Source: Temnopleurus reevesii (lineage: Eukaryota > Echinodermata > Echinoidea > Temnopleuroida > Temnopleuridae). From it: a stretch of 64,000 bases of DNA. The stretch lies in contig BQKZ01000029.1 of the NCBI GenBank assembly GCA_036244855.1, positions 75,742 through 139,741 of the forward strand, in the 5' to 3' direction. The notes beneath the pieces are model-generated. The model was not told the origin of the DNA and made no database searches. It worked only from the letters and a program-made list of their open reading frames with translations. Position 1 is the first letter of the stretch. Each line of letters starts with the position of its first letter. Shown in pieces: positions 60,847 through 64,000 of the stretch. Both the position numbers and the translations under genes were made by a program.

Positions 60847-61380
60847 TTAAAGGGGAATTTCCCCCAGGCATTGATGTGCTGTCGGCGAATAATGACAAAA
60901 AAGATGAACGAACTGTGAAAATTGGATAGAAATGAATAATAAATAAAAGTTTCAAAGCCGTTCAAAGCCCTTCAAAGTTTTCATATAAACCTCTGCCTGA
61001 TTTGTCATCTTTGGCATAATCTTGAATGGAAATATGGAGAACTTCCAATTCATTTCGTACCAACAATTTCATATTTCCTCTTTTTCATGAAAATCAGAAA
61101 TCGTTATGAATTGTGATATTCCTACATCAATTCCGCAAGTAATTTAGAAAGAACTGTGAACTATGATATTGATTTTAATGTATGAACAAAGTGAATGGGG
61201 AAATTTCAATGCTGCCACAGTCGCCAATCCAAGGATGTCCACCAGAGGAGGAAATTAAACTTGAAAATTCATAACTTTTGAACGGATCGTCCGATTTTGC
61301 TCCAATTTCCACTGTGTGTACATCTTATTTCTCTTCATTCACTGAAATTGCGTTAATGTCTGGGGGAAGTTTCCCATTAA
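60847..61380. mobile_element. MITE family D, complete copy
   Basis: 534 bp with long arms: left TTAAAGGGGAATTTCCCCCA then AAGATGAACGAACTGTGAAA; right arm, read as complement, carries GGGAAACTTCCCCCAGACAT and CGTTCAAAAGTTATGAATTT. Starts and ends with TTAA. No coding capacity. Confidence 0.75.
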
Positions 61381-63298
61381 ATGGGAAGTATAACCCAGAG
61401 ACTTTCCTATTTTGATAAAAGGAGAATAATTTTGAAGGGAATATTATTTTGAAAAAAACGAACGAAATTACAAAAGTTGAAGTTCATGACGTACATTTCC
61501 ATTAATTTTCTTCATGAAATTTCACATGTTTTGATTTTGCCCCCTCCCAAATTGCTTCCTTTTAAAAAATATTTAAAGAAAATGTAAAAAAAAATATAAA
61601 AGCTGCTTTCGTTAATATATGTTGAAAAATAAACAATCCCATGCATAATGTGAATCGAGAGCTGTTATTATGACGTCAGTGTTGTCAATTGACGGAGCAA
61701 AGATCAGTTTACGAGAAAATATAAATGAGAATAATTTCATTGTTTTAAGCAATTGTAATCACTGAGTTTTTTATCACGGCCTCGCTGAAAAACAGCTTGT
61801 TGTGGGCAGAATATTGTAATATTTGTTTTTACCGCGAATAAATAAATTCAACCAACCAACCAACCATTCCTCTTATACGAGGTTCAAATTACTTTTCTTT
61901 TGTTGGAATATAAAACTCTATGGAGTTAATGCCCCCTCAAGTATGCTAAAAAGCAAATTCTTGTAATGTAATAGAACGCTTCATTAAGGAATGCACTCTT
62001 AAAGTATTATTAAATGATTTTAATAAACATTACTATTTTATATAACCATACAAGAAATGGAAATGGAAAAAGTGTTACTTCTTAATAGAATATATTTTAA
62101 TTTAATAATTCATTAAAATGATAAGAACTCTCTTGTTATGGAAAAGCTTACCCGAAACTGGTTGCTCAATCCTTTGTACAGCTTGCATCAGACTCTTACC
62201 CAGGATTTGTAACCAGTTTTCAACCTTGCAAGTGAGTAACATGAATAAATGGACATTCCAATAAAGTTTTTTCATGCGAATTTTTTAAAAATGTGTAGAA
62301 TCGTCTTTTCAGAGTGAGATATTCGTTTTTTATTTAGATATTTCAGACCGCTGGTGATTGTGTTTAATTAGAAATTTATTGGAGGAGTAAGATTGAAAAG
62401 TAAATAGACTGTTATGTCTATTGGTAGATGATACCGTCCTTTATAACGATTCCAAACCTTTGAATAAAAAAAAAGCGATTCATGAACATTTCTTTACACA
62501 TTCTCACTAAACTACTGGTCGTCTAATATCATGCAATTTATCACAAATATCTATTCCCTGAGCCAATCTAAACCGTTTGATTAAAAGCCATCACGCCCAA
62601 TTTATCACCCATAATGGTGTGGAGAAGAAACGTGTATGATTTTTATGTTGTGCAGTACTCTCGCTGTATCGCCGCCATACAAGCGGAATGGTCAGAAATA
62701 TATATGTAGATCAACTGTGAGCACATCCATAAAAATGGCACAGATATCATTTGATTTGTTTTCACATTTTTCATATTTTTCATATCTACCCTCGCCTTGA
62801 ATAAAAATGCACAATATAAGAAATGATTTAGATGATTTGGGGTAACTTTGTTAAAGGAAAAATTGTTTGCTTTGATCGTTTTCACGAAGAAACAAATATC
62901 ACTTGCATTTTGTCAATGATGTTTTGCGATATTGAAACATTAAGCTTTAGTTACCAGGTTACATGCAATACTATTAGAATATTAAATGAGCTTGCATGGA
63001 CTCGACATGACCCCCAATGTGCAATGGCGAGGTTTGAGGCGGTAGAAGTCCAGAGCCGATCCGGTAGAATGTGTGCCAGTATATCGCACGTATCCTCGGA
63101 GATATTAAAATGAGGTTAAAGACTAGCACATCAGTTGATACAGTGTTACAAAACAAATACCACCCCAACAACAAAAATTATAGAATACAAAAAATAAACA
63201 TATATCTTTATACGGCAATCAAATGGTTTTGTTGCATGAAATCATATGCAATTTCATTAAAATGTGCCCTCTATCATGTCTATAGTAACAAAGCTTAA
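61381..63298. other. Intergenic, AT-rich; possible LINE tail at 61790-61868
   Basis: A GAATAAATAAATTCAACCAA run with tandem CCAA resembles a non-LTR 3' end. No coding frame supported. Confidence 0.35.
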
Positions 63299-63523
63299 CG
63301 CCTATTCAAACCTTTGCGTTTCAGCCTGCGGTTTTTGAAAATTAAGAACGATTCACTGGACGCACATAAGGTTGACACACGTTAGGCGTACGCTCTATGA
63401 GCGCAAGCCGAACGTCAGTCCACCGTCTAAACAGCGAATAGTGTGCGCTCGGGGAGCGTTTTAATTGTCAAAAAAACGCTAGGCCGACGCAGGCTGAAAA
63501 CGGAAAGATGTGAGTCGGTCTTA
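63299..63523. mobile_element. MITE family A, copy 4
   Basis: The right end AAAGATGTGAGTCGGTCTTA and GCTAGGCCGACGCAGGCTGA match the family; the left tip is eroded (CGCCTATTCAAACCTTTGCG). The centre keeps GAGCGCAAGCCGAACGTCAG. Confidence 0.75.
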
Positions 63524-64000
63524 AAATATAGAATTGAAAAGCTGGTAGATGATTAGAAGTTTTAAAGGAAAAATAACGCTCCTCGGATGGAGTTTCAGAA
63601 ACGTTTCCTCAATGAACTCCCTCAATTTCGTCCATGTTTAGATGATACCCATAACTCATTGGTCTTGCGGAAAATCGATGACTTATGGATGTCATTTGTG
63701 AGATCATGCACATTATTGGGACATCGTCATTCGAACATTCATCAATAATGCTTTAAATCTACGGGATGTTTACTATTAGAATGATGATCGTGGCAATAAC
63801 CTTGCTATGCCAATAATAAATCCATAACCCTGATAACTTAACCCACGTAATAACTATTTTCACGCAGGGAGGCTACAGAAGGACAAGTAATTAAGGTATG
63901 AAAATAAAATTCCCCCTAGAAAACTCGGACCCAGGGCCAGGGTAGAATCTTGATAGAAAGCAAAGTATTATTCTAAAATGCAAATTTTTGGTTCATTTTC
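63524..64000. other. Intergenic
   Basis: Nothing recognised. Confidence 0.4.

Overview
This is a window of animal nuclear genome, AT-rich and gene-poor. It has split genes with canonical GT-AG introns, many miniature inverted-repeat elements, tRNA-derived SINEs, microsatellites and three N gaps. The gene content and the style of repeats suggest a marine deuterostome, most likely an echinoderm such as a sea urchin. That is an inference; no species-specific marker was tested. At least two places look like unmerged haplotypes of a highly heterozygous assembly.

Layout. Positions 1-6000 hold the last seven coding exons (about 268 residues) of a CLASP microtubule-stabilising protein on the + strand, ending at a TAG at 5998-6000. 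An AT-rich probable 3' UTR follows. The last coding exon lies at the start of a degenerate ~115-bp tandem repeat that continues through the proximal UTR. Positions 22406-31776 hold a complete six-exon gene for a 558-residue SLC16-like (monocarboxylate-transporter family) membrane protein, also on +. Its first coding exon is present twice because of a duplication broken by a single N at 20984. Positions 47491-53383 may hold a two-exon gene for a small secreted cysteine-rich protein (+). A possible terminal exon on the - strand lies at 51945-52062. I recognise no other protein-coding genes; the remaining open frames are short and look like chance, repeats or antisense shadows.

Mobile DNA dominates the second half. 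The most notable element is a 2349-bp sequence at 38782-41130. Both ends carry the exact heptamer CACAGTG, then a 23-bp spacer, then an A-rich nonamer (ACAAAAATC / ACAAAAATA), and the element is flanked by a 5-bp duplication AGTCG. This is the organisation of Transib transposons and of the recombination signal sequences used by RAG. It interrupts the box-A arm of a tRNA-derived SINE. I see no transposase frame inside it, so it appears non-autonomous. At least five further short inverted-repeat families (called A to E here) recur across the window, one nested in another, and a MITE at 44373-44540 appears to be present in one assembled copy of a duplicated locus and absent from the other.

CLASP acts on microtubule plus ends and the transporter at a membrane. 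Nothing in the window links them functionally; they are simply neighbours about 16 kb apart.
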